DNA of 64,000 nt from Thalassocella blandensis (GCA_902141825.1 CABFPG010000012.1:115522-179521), one strand, 5' to 3'; shown: positions 19,597-28,318, counted from the first letter of the stretch. A program made the numbers and translations. Notes: generated by a model from the sequence alone, not told the origin.

Positions 19597-21180
19597 ATGC
19601 ACAGTGATTCGTCAGGTGTTGCGTCTAAAATTGTTGATGCCCGTCAGACCGGCAGGGATGAATTTGATCTGGCAATTCTCGGCACAGGCTTCCATGGTGT
19701 CAGCATTGCACGTGAAGCAAGCCGCCTGGGATTAAAGGTGGTTTTGCTGCATGACCAGACGATCATCGACAGTCCATGCGCACCTTACCACGCCGTACTT
19801 GGCGCCGACATTGGTAAACTTGAATCGCTCAATTTTACCCAGGTGATCGCCAATCAACAGGCCTTGCTTGAGCTCCACACACAGTCTCCTCACCTGATAC
19901 ACACTATTCCTGTTTTTATTTCTCACAACGGGGCTATTCGTTCTGCTCGTCGAGTTAAGTTTGGCATACGCGCTTACCGCAGTTTACAAAAAAAAGGACG
20001 TAAAACTGGCTTGGCAAGTTCACAGCCGGATAAGTTAAGTGCCGACCGCCTCATTGGCTTGAATCAAGAGAATGTATTTCCGGAACACGTCAACGAATTT
20101 ACCGTACATGCAAAGCGGCTGTTAATTAAAACGGCTCAGGAAGCCATAGCGATGGGTGTGGAAGATCGCCCTTATCACTTTGTAAAACAAGGTGTACGCA
20201 GCGAAAAAAACTGGCAACTGACCGTGATCGATAAGCAACAAGGCGATGAAAAATACTTATACGCAAAAGCCTTGGTGAATTGCGCTTCAAGTGCTATCGA
20301 CTCAGTCCTGCAAGATATTCTGAAAGTCAAAACCCGCTGCCAGTCCAAAGTGATTCAATGCGCATGGCTGTATATCAACAAGCCGCAACAATGGCCGTTT
20401 GGGCTCATGCTACAACTCAACAATAAAACGCTTCCCTATGTATTTTCCGCCAGCAAAAACACCTTATGTGTGGGACCAATTATTGTGGAATCCGACCAGC
20501 CAATGGAGAAACAACTGGCCATCAACAATGTGCTTGAAGAACTAAATAACACAACAGCGTTTAATACAACAGTTGACGATATAGTACGCTGTGAATGGCA
20601 TACAGAATCCATCTTCGATGATATAAATGGCCGTATCAGTGATGCCTACAACGAAGCTTATCTGGATTTAAACAATGCAAAAGGTTTAGCGCCAGTACTG
20701 AGCATCTTCGGTACTAACATTGCGCAGAGCAATAAAGTAGCCCGAGAAAGTTTGACGATTCTGCAAACTTACTTTCCTCAGTTAAAAGACCTTCGCCACA
20801 ACACTCCAACGTGCCAAACACCCACACTGCTTTCGAAAGATCTCACACACCTGAGTGAACTGGAGATTCAGCATTTTCTCTGGGACAAGTATCCGCTTCT
20901 CAATGAAAAAAATGTGATGCGTATGTATCACACTTATGGAACAGCGATACAAGAACTTCTAGCGGGTTTAGAGGGCTGCACGGACATAGAAGCGATGGGA
21001 GAACATTTTGGCCATGGTTTATATGCTCGAGAAGTCGACTACCTTGTGCAACATGAATGGGTAAACTCTGTTGAGGATATACTCTGGCGCAACACCTATT
21101 TTGGCTTAGTGCTGGATGCCAGGCAGAGACAGGCACTGACGGATTATCTGGCAAAATGCCAAAGTCATATGTCCATTTGA
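19597..21180 (+). CDS. Divergent GlpD-like FAD-dependent oxidoreductase
   Basis: 527 residues. The N-terminus has a dinucleotide-binding motif (ILGTGFHGVSIAREASRLG, about 28-46) as in aerobic glycerol-3-phosphate dehydrogenase. The C-terminal end matches the GlpD helical domain (YAREVDYLVQHEW, then EDILWRNTYFGLVLD). Between them the usual GlpD segment S-x-K-L-I-H-G-G-L-R-Y after the FAD motif is replaced by an unrelated stretch (HAVLGADIGKLESLN), so the FAD/substrate contacts there are probably altered and glycerol-3-phosphate may not be its substrate. No membrane helix is seen. The start is not strongly supported (weak GGTGG upstream). It follows the Fur-box small gene. Confidence 0.75.
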   Translation: MHSDSSGVASKIVDARQTGRDEFDLAILGTGFHGVSIAREASRLGLKVVLLHDQTIIDSPCAPYHAVLGADIGKLESLNFTQVIANQQALLELHTQSPHLIHTIPVFISHNGAIRSARRVKFGIRAYRSLQKKGRKTGLASSQPDKLSADRLIGLNQENVFPEHVNEFTVHAKRLLIKTAQEAIAMGVEDRPYHFVKQGVRSEKNWQLTVIDKQQGDEKYLYAKALVNCASSAIDSVLQDILKVKTRCQSKVIQCAWLYINKPQQWPFGLMLQLNNKTLPYVFSASKNTLCVGPIIVESDQPMEKQLAINNVLEELNNTTAFNTTVDDIVRCEWHTESIFDDINGRISDAYNEAYLDLNNAKGLAPVLSIFGTNIAQSNKVARESLTILQTYFPQLKDLRHNTPTCQTPTLLSKDLTHLSELEIQHFLWDKYPLLNEKNVMRMYHTYGTAIQELLAGLEGCTDIEAMGEHFGHGLYAREVDYLVQHEWVNSVEDILWRNTYFGLVLDARQRQALTDYLAKCQSHMSI

Positions 21181-21361
21181 AACCATTAGTTGTGTTGGAT
21201 TAGGTTTGCTCTGATGAATATTTTATTGAGATGCAACTTTGTCTGACAGTCAGTTTATTTCACATAAAGAAGATTGATGGGTAGTCAGACTTCTGTTCAG
21301 CAAAGAGCAAACATAAAGTTTAAGTATTATGACTATATCCGTTCGGTTATCATCTGGCATT

Positions 21362-22456
21362 CTAGCTTTGCGTAAATGAACGCTCAATTTCATAGCCTAG
21401 CTTAGAGCCTCTCTCACCAAACATAGTGACGAACTTTCGTATTTCAGATTTTCCAGAGCCTCCAAAAATCAACTTATTCAGCGTTGCACGTATGCCGAAC
21501 TGGTTCTTTAAGTATTCTATAGGGTTGGCTTGCATAGCAATTTTGAAAATACCTATACCTGCTTCCATTGTTACGGGATTGTTTGAAGAGCCAAAACCGA
21601 TTTTTTTATCTACATATTGGCTTACAGAATCAAGCTGCTTTCTAATTTTTAATAGGCTAGCAGTATCATCATCTGCCATTGCATTTTGAAACATTTTTAG
21701 CCAGTCACGAAAAGCTTGAAAGTCACGTCTTAGTTCTAGCGCTGTTGATACGAGCTGATCGGCAGAATTCGACTCTTGAATAATTCGAATAGGGAGCGCA
21801 GGAATATTTATGTATCCAGAGAAAAGAGCATTATTCCCAAATATTTTCTTAGTCACAGATACCTTTTTGTCCTCTAAGAAAGTGTTTACTTGATGTAAAG
21901 CGTCATCGGCAGGCAACATGAAGCCAGAATTTAAAAATAGCCGCTTCCTTAGCGGGTGAGGGGTATAGCTTTTTTCGTAGACAAAACTTCTCGCACACAT
22001 GCCCGCCCCTCCCCATAAAGTAGATGACAGTATAGGGTGTGGCGTTTGACGAGTAGCTTCCCACTGATCAACGTTTTCTTGATGGGCGATTCTTAACGAA
22101 TCAGTAGAACACATGTACTCGACAATTCTATCCCTAGGGCCAGATATTTTCTCCGGCTCGGATAGAAATGGGTAACTCCGCACCACGCCGATAGCTTGAG
22201 CTTTAGAAATAGGACTATCTGTTTCATCCCATGCAAAAGAAAATTTTTCTTCAACCAGAATTTCATCACGAAGTACCAAGTCGGTAAGAAAATCAAACAA
22301 GGCTTCGGTTTGTATTATCGCACTAGATATTGGCCGATATGAGTGAGCGCCATCCGACAGGACGATTTCGCCAGCCTTGTCATTCTCAAGCCCTTCAATA
22401 AAAAGAGTAGAAATATCCTGCAAAGACCAATTGTCAGCTATTATTCCTTGAGCCAT
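21362..22456 (-). CDS. Hypothetical protein of the accessory island
   Basis: 364 residues from the ATG at 22456, which has AAGGG eight bases upstream; a TTG at 22477 would add seven residues. It is soluble, with no signal peptide or membrane helix. The first half is mixed alpha/beta with acidic patches. The middle (about 225-265) is a charged helix (ELRRDFQAFRDWLKMF). The C-terminus (GGSGKSEIRKFVTMFGERG) is basic and glycine-rich but is not a Walker A. I do not recognise the family. It lies on the same strand as the cassette-like genes upstream and is similarly AT-rich, so it may be the last member of that array, although no attC-like site follows it. Confidence 0.75.
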   Translation of the reverse strand: MAQGIIADNWSLQDISTLFIEGLENDKAGEIVLSDGAHSYRPISSAIIQTEALFDFLTDLVLRDEILVEEKFSFAWDETDSPISKAQAIGVVRSYPFLSEPEKISGPRDRIVEYMCSTDSLRIAHQENVDQWEATRQTPHPILSSTLWGGAGMCARSFVYEKSYTPHPLRKRLFLNSGFMLPADDALHQVNTFLEDKKVSVTKKIFGNNALFSGYINIPALPIRIIQESNSADQLVSTALELRRDFQAFRDWLKMFQNAMADDDTASLLKIRKQLDSVSQYVDKKIGFGSSNNPVTMEAGIGIFKIAMQANPIEYLKNQFGIRATLNKLIFGGSGKSEIRKFVTMFGERGSKLGYEIERSFTQS

Positions 22457-22768
22457 TACTTTACCCTTGTAGTCCAATCAATTAACTTCATCCGTCTCAT
22501 CGGCCAATATCGAAAGTCCGTTGTAGACTAGTTTTTTTGAATGTCGCGGCATAAACCGATGAAACCTGTGCGGCCTTAATATATATCTCGTAATATTAAG
22601 AAAGTAAAGCCTTTAAATTTGACTTAATCTCGTTTTGCACCTCACCGACAGCCCCCCAAAGTTCTGAGAGAATCTGATTTACCAATACTACATCAGATGG
22701 TAGCACCGATCTGCCGTGTTTTTTCCTATAGGGTAATCAATCTCAAGTAAAATTTTGATTTTAAAAAG

Positions 22769-22826
22769 AAAGGGGACAGAAATATTTAATCTACAAATTA
22801 ACGTAAAAAATAAATCTGTCCCCTTT
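22769..22826. repeat. REP-like inverted repeat (AAAGGGGACAGA / TCTGTCCCCTTT)
   Basis: Perfect 12-bp arms (22769-22780 and 22815-22826) separated by 34 AT-rich bases. The GGGGACAG arms resemble repeats I associate with REP-associated (RAYT/IS200-like) elements in many proteobacteria. No transposase is in the window. The right arm touches the TAA stop of the gene ending at 22826. The rest of the 22457-22768 gap has a small hairpin (22575-22600) and no gene. Confidence 0.65.
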
Positions 22827-23608
22827 TATTCTAAGGAACGAATATCATAGACACCAATACACCGAACAGGTGGAATATCATTTTCACTTGAAATGAAGAC
22901 ATTATTTTCAGCAGAATCAACTTGCGAATTTAGAATTCTCCGGGCATATATCGGCAATTTTTCTACAGGCCAGGTCAATTGGCTTTCCACATAGGATTCG
23001 AAATAATTTGAGATGTACGAGTTATTTATGCCCAGAGGGCAGCAAAACATGCAGTGAAATGGATTGCTTCGCTCGATAAGGTTCTTCAGTGAAACTTTTT
23101 TACCAGGCGTCCCACCAGCTATTGATTCGATTGTTTGAACATCGATCATATAAATCCCCGTTTCAACGTCAGCGCGACCTCCGCACAATGGGCGGAATGA
23201 ATTTGAACCGGTATAGATCGCGTAAAAGGGTAACAATGAGCGTGAAGCCGCATAAGAAATCAGCTTTTTTAGTTGTGCCTTCGTATTTTTTGGGTATTTT
23301 AGCTTCCCCGCATAACCGTCGTAAGTTTTGATGAATTTCTTAGCTTGGAATAGCAGTGGAAGGCACCCGGAGCGGCTAACAATCCATAATTCAATCTCAA
23401 AGTCGGCGCCTGTAGTCGAGTTTTCTTCTTGTCGAGTAAAGGTTTTCGTTTTGATGTATCTAAACCTCTTATCAAGTTCCCCCCACTTCCACACCAAGTA
23501 ATCGGTAATTGACTCCTCTTTTACATTTGGCACGTTGTCAATGAAGTCGCGAACCTCTTTTCCTACGGCTTTATTTGCGTCACAAAGTGCTGGTTTATTC
23601 ACAATCAT
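22826..23608 (-). CDS. DUF6615-like protein, probable PD-(D/E)XK nuclease fold
   Basis: 260 residues. The N-terminal part follows the DUF6615 pattern: EESITDYLVWKW (about 31-42), then FTRQEENSTTGADFEIELW and LLFQAKKF. The acidic residues of the GADFEIELW strand and the QAK strand fit a D...(E/Q)xK nuclease-like active site, as in restriction-endonuclease-fold proteins. The C-terminal half has a cysteine/histidine patch (HCMFCCPLG, near 190) that might bind metal. Its ATG overlaps the core site of an attC-like element (GTTAAATG), the classic gene-cassette arrangement. Function is unknown; defence or DNA processing is a guess. The stop codon abuts a REP-like repeat. Confidence 0.75.
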   Translation of the reverse strand: MIVNKPALCDANKAVGKEVRDFIDNVPNVKEESITDYLVWKWGELDKRFRYIKTKTFTRQEENSTTGADFEIELWIVSRSGCLPLLFQAKKFIKTYDGYAGKLKYPKNTKAQLKKLISYAASRSLLPFYAIYTGSNSFRPLCGGRADVETGIYMIDVQTIESIAGGTPGKKVSLKNLIERSNPFHCMFCCPLGINNSYISNYFESYVESQLTWPVEKLPIYARRILNSQVDSAENNVFISSENDIPPVRCIGVYDIRSLE

Positions 23609-23721
23609 TTAACGCCCCTCTCGCCCGCACATACTGCTGAGATCGATTTTTGTAAAGTAGCGTGCAGCGACACACAAAACGAGCGTAGCAGTACGTGTCG
23701 GTGTACGGCGGCCTGTTATGT
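23607..23721 (-). other. attC-like recombination site 1 (115 bp)
   Basis: Read on the minus strand it starts with ACATAAC (23715-23721), which contains the TAA stop of the DUF4145 gene. It ends with GTTAAAT (23607-23613), whose last bases are the start codon of the DUF6615-like gene. AAC...GTT core sites at both ends, a length of 115 bp, GC-rich outer arms and internal inverted repeats (such as CGACAC/GTGTCG) are all typical of integron attC sites. It shares GCTACGCT and CGCTGCAC with site 2. Confidence 0.65.
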
Positions 23722-24519
23722 TTGTGGCCACTTTTTCTGCTCATCTGGGTGATACCAGAAATTTATATTTTTAATTGAATAGTTTACTTCCTTATCTAAG
23801 GGGGTATTTTTGTAAAGTTGTGCCAACACCGCTCCAAAGACCATTATTGCCCTGTACACAACATCTTTGATTATTTCGTTGTTAGAATGACTTGACTCAT
23901 TACCCAGCCACTTTATTGATTCAAGTGCTGATGCACAAACAGATTTCGTACTTCCTAACTTCTTGAATTCCTCTATTCGATTATGAAGTGATATTGGCTT
24001 TGGACGACCTTTTTTACTCAAGCGAGGAATACCATTTTTGTCCTTGCATTCTTTGTCTATGCCCTGTTCATTCATTAATACCTCGACGCCAACTCGTATT
24101 TTGTTGCCGCACGCAGCCGGGTCTGACCAGAATAGGGAAAATGCCTCTTTCGCTATTTTATTTATGCTTATCGGATACTCATCTTCAAGCTTAAAAAATA
24201 ATGGGGCAGGAGTTACGAAAATAGGCCGAAAAAACACCTCTGCTTCTGATTGATGCTCGTCAGGTGGAAATAGCTCTCCGAGCATAATCAAAACACCAAC
24301 TTCTCCACATTCTTGATTGGAACAACACATATCTACTCGCAACAATTCAGTATGAAAGGATTCTTCCCAACAACTTTTATCCAACTTCGAAAGAGCTATA
24401 GATTCTCCCGTTTGACGTACGAACATGCCTTCTATCTCTGGCAACATCGTACCATTCTGACACAACGGGCACTCATAAGACGGTATTTCATTTTTTGAAT
24501 AGAAAAATCCAGTTTTCAA
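23716..24519 (-). CDS. DUF4145 domain protein with N-terminal zinc-ribbon-like cysteines
   Basis: 267 residues, starting at TTG 24519 behind GGTGGAGG. The N-terminus has CPLC (about 17-20) and CCSNQEC (about 65-71), a four-plus-cysteine arrangement suggesting a zinc ribbon. The C-terminal region carries the DUF4145 signature ESIKWLGNESSH (about 205-216), a HEPN-like helical domain often found in restriction-modification and other defence contexts. The stop codon lies inside the left core of attC-like site 1 and the start lies at the right end of site 2, so the gene is framed as a single cassette. Substrate and role are unknown. Confidence 0.75.
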   Translation of the reverse strand: MKTGFFYSKNEIPSYECPLCQNGTMLPEIEGMFVRQTGESIALSKLDKSCWEESFHTELLRVDMCCSNQECGEVGVLIMLGELFPPDEHQSEAEVFFRPIFVTPAPLFFKLEDEYPISINKIAKEAFSLFWSDPAACGNKIRVGVEVLMNEQGIDKECKDKNGIPRLSKKGRPKPISLHNRIEEFKKLGSTKSVCASALESIKWLGNESSHSNNEIIKDVVYRAIMVFGAVLAQLYKNTPLDKEVNYSIKNINFWYHPDEQKKWPQT

Positions 24520-24627
24520 TCTGAACCCTCCACCTGGAGAAACTTAATATCGCAATATACCGCGAACAAATGTGCAGCGTTTGTGATTCGGAGCCAGCGT
24601 AGCTGGCGGTAGAATTTCTTGTTAGGC
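24520..24627 (-). other. attC-like recombination site 2 (108 bp)
   Basis: On the minus strand it begins GCCTAAC (24621-24627), a perfect RYYYAAC core, and ends near GTTCAGA (24520-24526), a degenerate GTTRRRY, immediately before the TTG start of the DUF4145 gene. It contains the hairpin GCCAGC-TAC-GCTGGC and the GCTACGCT/CGCTGCAC blocks shared with site 1, at similar overall length. The right core is imperfect, so the site may be decayed. Confidence 0.55.
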
Positions 24628-24717
24628 TCACTAATACAGCCTATCACCTCCAATATCGTAGAAAACGTCTTCGGCGTAGGCGAAGCTTTCTTTTTCTTAA
24701 ACTCCAATTTCTTGTAA

Positions 24718-25083
24718 TTACTCGCTCGGAAAAAATGAATGGCAATCTAACTGAACTTTTTTTGTTTGTCGCATGGCATTTACAAATTTCTTATCCGGAG
24801 ATAGAAAATAATCGATCCCCGACACTTCCGCCCTCCAAAAATGAAAAGCATCCACGTATTGTTTGACTGAAAGGTTCTTACGAAGTGATCTATGACGATC
24901 AAGATTTTCTAGGTTTCGTTTCATGCTATCTGGTAACCTACTGCCAATTTTTGATTTCAATATAAATTGCTCAAGCTGTAGCGTATTTAACCAACGGCAA
25001 GATTCTATTACCCTGCCTGTATTCAAGTGCTCTTCCAGCGATGACTGAAAGAAATATGACCGTCCGATAGTTGCATCAACCCG
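24718..25083 (-). pseudogene. PIN-like gene remnant
   Basis: The frame is open from 25083 to a TAA at 24718 (about 121 codons), but the only start inside it is a TTG at 25026 without a ribosome-binding site. The C-terminal text DAFHFWRAEVSGIDYFLSPD resembles the end of PIN-domain ribonucleases, with acidic residues in the expected places. The N-terminal strand carrying the first catalytic Asp is missing, and coding-like sequence continues upstream of the TTG, so this reads as a 5'-truncated or frameshifted gene. A VapC-like toxin origin is possible but not shown. Confidence 0.45.
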
Positions 25084-25206
25084 CTAAATTTTTTTAGCTT
25101 CAAAAATCTTACCCATTTTACTTGATGGAAAAGAGCCAGCTTCAATGGCTTTTTCTGGCGTCAGTTTTTCTTTTTTGAAAATTTCCGTAATGTCCGCAAA
25201 GGGCAC
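25084..25206 (-). pseudogene. Small gene fragment upstream of the PIN-like remnant
   Basis: A 40-codon frame from GTG 25206 to TAG 25084, beginning VPFADITEIFKKEKLTPEKA, with plausible coding composition but an in-frame TAA directly before the GTG. It lies just ahead of the PIN-like remnant on the same strand, as an antitoxin or partner gene would. I read it as the tail of a broken gene. The sequence on to 25458 holds only a short inverted repeat (25215-25220/25252-25257, with inner arms 25232-25237/25240-25245) and no intact gene. Confidence 0.3.
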
Positions 25207-25458
25207 TTACCAGACGTTAAAGGTAGCCACCATAGCGTCCGCTATCAGCAATTAACGGGCAGTACTACTTTTCTTGCGAGAAAACTTGAAGAAAAAACTA
25301 ACTTCAATCGTATCACGTTCACTTTAAAGGTATTTTTTTTATGCGACGCCTTAGTGTCGTTCGTAGAGGGTTCCTGATTTTTTTGATCAAAGAAGAAATG
25401 TGAGGTGACATCGAAACCGATTTTTTAAGATGTCAGGTTCCGTATGACCTACTACACA

Positions 25459-27909
25459 TTACCTATCTTTGTCGTCATCAATGTCATCGTCAATATCGTA
25501 GCCATCATCCAGGTCATCACCACCGATATCGTCGTCATTTTCCAGGTCTTCAATGAGAGAAGAAATGGCATCGTCCAATTCATCTTCAGCCAAATCCAAG
25601 CCTTGCGCTTTTAGCATGGCCGAGACCATATCCTCTTCTTCGTCTTCCTCACTCATTTCCTGAAGCGCTTCCGATTCGGCTTCATCCTCGCTTTCCATTG
25701 CCATTGCGTCCAAGTCATCAAGCTCGTCCATTGCGGATTCTTCAAAGACTTCTGCTCCGCCACTTTCCATCGGCGAATCCTCCGGCGGCTCTTCGGCATC
25801 ACCATCGCCGAGCAAGGCGTTCAGATCAGACTCTAAATCCGATTCGCCAGCATCGTCTTCATTGGCAAACACTTCCGGTTCGGGCTCCTGTTCTAATGGC
25901 TCGACTTCAGGTTCAGGCTCATCGTCGATGGGTTCTAAGTCTTCCATGGGAGGTTCTTCTTCAATTTCTTCCATTTGAGGAATTTCCACCACTTCTGGTG
26001 CTGGTTCCTCGGCCAGTTGCTCGGCAATTTTTTCTTCAGAGAATTCATCCAGAATTTCTTCATCACGATTCTTGGGACCCAAGACTTTTCTGAACGCCAA
26101 AAACCCTAGACCAAACAACAAAATATTCCCCAGAATCAATCCGCCATAAATAAGTATGGATTGAAAACCTCCTGTGCTTTCAGGCTCTGGAGTTGCACTG
26201 GGCTCAAGTTCAGACTCAGGTTCAGGCGTTGGTTCAGGCGTGGCGGCAACGGTCTGCTCAGGCGTTGGCGTGGGTTCTGGTGAAGGACTTTCTTCAAAAA
26301 ATGGTTCTTTTTCTTCCACAAACCCTGCATCAAGCGAATAGTTGAAACGCACATCCTCCAACTCTGCGCTGAAGGGTTCACCTGAAAGATGGTGACCGCG
26401 AATTTTTATTTTCGCAATATATTCGCCTTCATAATCCGGTTGCAGCTTCGTCTCCCAGGTATCAACATCCGTCGCTTGAAGCGAATATATTTTTTTGCGT
26501 CGGTCAGGGGTCATGACTGTTGCCACCACCTGCGTATTGTCTATCGCTATGTCGCCACTATAAGCTTGCGCCGTTAAAATATACTCCAACCGGCCATCCA
26601 CAAATCGCTGCTTTACTTCTGCTCCAAAAGGCTGGCGAACGTGAAACTGGTGAGCGAATTCTCGTACAAAACTTTTTCCATCCAGCTCCACCACCAATTG
26701 ATATATTCCCTCTTTTTCAAATTGCGGGAGTGCAACGGTATAAACTCCGCTTGCAGGTGGATCAGTACCAGGCACATTTTGTGTCCAAAACTCTTTCAGG
26801 CTAAATTCATCATTACCAGCCATTAATCGCAGGGACGTATCCATTAGGGATAAAAACTCTGGGCTGGTTACTGTTTTACCATCTTCCTGCAATAAAAAGC
26901 TGACATCCAGTTGATGATCAATATAGGCATTAATCGGTAATTCACGAACACGCAGGTTTAAGTTACTCACTACCGTAATACGGCTTTCAGGGTCCATATC
27001 TGCTTTGACAAGCCACTGCCCTTCTAAAGGTTGTTTGACGGTAATTAAATCGTAGCGGTCAGCACGGTGCCAATTGACATATTTAGAGTTGGATGCAGCA
27101 GTTAATTTCTCTTCATCCGGGCCAATTAATTGCGTTTGCTCATCTGGGTTTTTACGAAAAATTAATGCCGTAAATTCTTCGACACTTGAATCAATAACAA
27201 AACCTTCATCGGATAACGGAACCTGTTCCGCGGGAGCCGCTACATCGAACGCTTTCAAAAAAATCTTCATTAGATCTTCCGCAGACTTTGCAACGGCCGC
27301 AATGCCATCGGTAGACAGAGAAAGTTTATTGAGAAGATTGGTGTCCGCATTGTCGGAGAGCGCGATAGTGTGAACGGTAATGCCAGCGTCTTTTAATTTA
27401 GGCAGCACTTCATCAACGATCCTGCGCCATTCCTTTTTATTGGCTGCAGGGTCTTTATCAATATCCACCATTCCATCGGTTAAAAGAATGATACTCGTGC
27501 GAAATTTGTCATCGGCACTGGCTGCATCATAGGAAGCTTTTTCCAACGCTTCGCCGATATTGGTAAACAACCCGACAGAATTGATCTCCCCGGATTTGCT
27601 CACGGCGCCTTCTCGCCACAAGTCGCTGACGTCCTTATGCGGGACCAACATATTGACCCATTTACCAAAAGTCCAAACCCCTGCTTTACTTTGTTCCGGC
27701 AGTAATTGCACGAGCAGCTCAATCGCCGGACGACGCAAGTTATTAGGATCATTGCGTTTCATACTACCGGAAACATCAATCACCAGCCGTACATCAGGAG
27801 CTTTCGCTGATACAACTTTTGACGGGCTGTCCTGAGCAGACACCAACGCCATAACACTCACCAGTGAAATAAAGACAAAGCCTTTTATTATGTAGTTACG
27901 TAGCATCAT
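25459..27909 (-). CDS. Membrane-anchored von Willebrand factor A domain protein
   Basis: About 816 residues from the ATG at 27909, chosen because a signal peptide follows directly (KGFVFISLVSVMALVSA). A VWA domain covers about 40-235 with the MIDAS motif DVSGS and a later LLTDG. Next come beta-rich, Ig-like segments (about 240-540), a Pro/Glu/Thr-rich linker (TPEPTPEPES...), one transmembrane helix (about 590-612) and a cytoplasmic tail of about 200 residues that is extremely rich in Asp and Glu and ends DDDIDDDKDR. The periplasmic VWA part probably binds a protein partner through a metal ion; the tail's role is unknown. Downstream is the degraded end of the accessory island. Confidence 0.85.
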   Translation of the reverse strand: MMLRNYIIKGFVFISLVSVMALVSAQDSPSKVVSAKAPDVRLVIDVSGSMKRNDPNNLRRPAIELLVQLLPEQSKAGVWTFGKWVNMLVPHKDVSDLWREGAVSKSGEINSVGLFTNIGEALEKASYDAASADDKFRTSIILLTDGMVDIDKDPAANKKEWRRIVDEVLPKLKDAGITVHTIALSDNADTNLLNKLSLSTDGIAAVAKSAEDLMKIFLKAFDVAAPAEQVPLSDEGFVIDSSVEEFTALIFRKNPDEQTQLIGPDEEKLTAASNSKYVNWHRADRYDLITVKQPLEGQWLVKADMDPESRITVVSNLNLRVRELPINAYIDHQLDVSFLLQEDGKTVTSPEFLSLMDTSLRLMAGNDEFSLKEFWTQNVPGTDPPASGVYTVALPQFEKEGIYQLVVELDGKSFVREFAHQFHVRQPFGAEVKQRFVDGRLEYILTAQAYSGDIAIDNTQVVATVMTPDRRKKIYSLQATDVDTWETKLQPDYEGEYIAKIKIRGHHLSGEPFSAELEDVRFNYSLDAGFVEEKEPFFEESPSPEPTPTPEQTVAATPEPTPEPESELEPSATPEPESTGGFQSILIYGGLILGNILLFGLGFLAFRKVLGPKNRDEEILDEFSEEKIAEQLAEEPAPEVVEIPQMEEIEEEPPMEDLEPIDDEPEPEVEPLEQEPEPEVFANEDDAGESDLESDLNALLGDGDAEEPPEDSPMESGGAEVFEESAMDELDDLDAMAMESEDEAESEALQEMSEEDEEEDMVSAMLKAQGLDLAEDELDDAISSLIEDLENDDDIGGDDLDDGYDIDDDIDDDKDR

Positions 27910-28318
27910 AAAAATTGAAAATTCAACGGGTTCGCCTGTACGACGCACATGTGTAGGAGAAATGGATGCAAGAATCTGAGGCATTGATTACATTGCGATA
28001 AAAAGTTTTATTTATTACCTAGTTATAGCAGTAACATCCTGTTTTCGCTGCTAAATACTCTGAATCACCGGCGTATAACAGCAAGCCGGGGCCTTCAAAA
28101 CTGAGCAATTTTCAACCAAAAAAGACTGGGGTCGCTACCGAAGTGCCAGGAAACCCCGACAAATGCGCACAACCGTGGGGAAGCCATACGGTAAAGCGGA
28201 CCGTGCGAAAGAGAGAGAAATTTTGGGGGGATCACCTTAAGCAGTGAGAGCGGGCGAAGGAGTTAAAACAGGGTTGCCCTGTGTTAAAGCCGGTAACAAC
28301 AAGCAGATGGCGAGCGGA
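27910..28318. other. Intergenic region with a weak terminator
   Basis: 409 bases without a gene. The hairpin ACAGGG-TTG-CCCTGT at 28268-28282, read on the minus strand, is followed by TTTT and could end the 28319-28699 transcript. The rest shows no clear element; the promoter of the VWA gene presumably lies near 27950-28050. Confidence 0.5.

Noticed and set aside
24516..24707. 63-codon minus-strand frame across attC-like site 2
   Set aside because: Its sequence is mainly translation of the attC-like element, and no start signal is seen.
25215..25257. CGTTAA...TTAACG inverted repeat considered as a third attC
   Set aside because: Core sites are in the reverse order (GTT first, AAC last) and the length is only 43 bp.
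25698..26093. 131-codon plus-strand frame opposite the acidic tail of the VWA protein
   Set aside because: Arises from the low-complexity GAA/GAT codons of the acidic tail read backwards.
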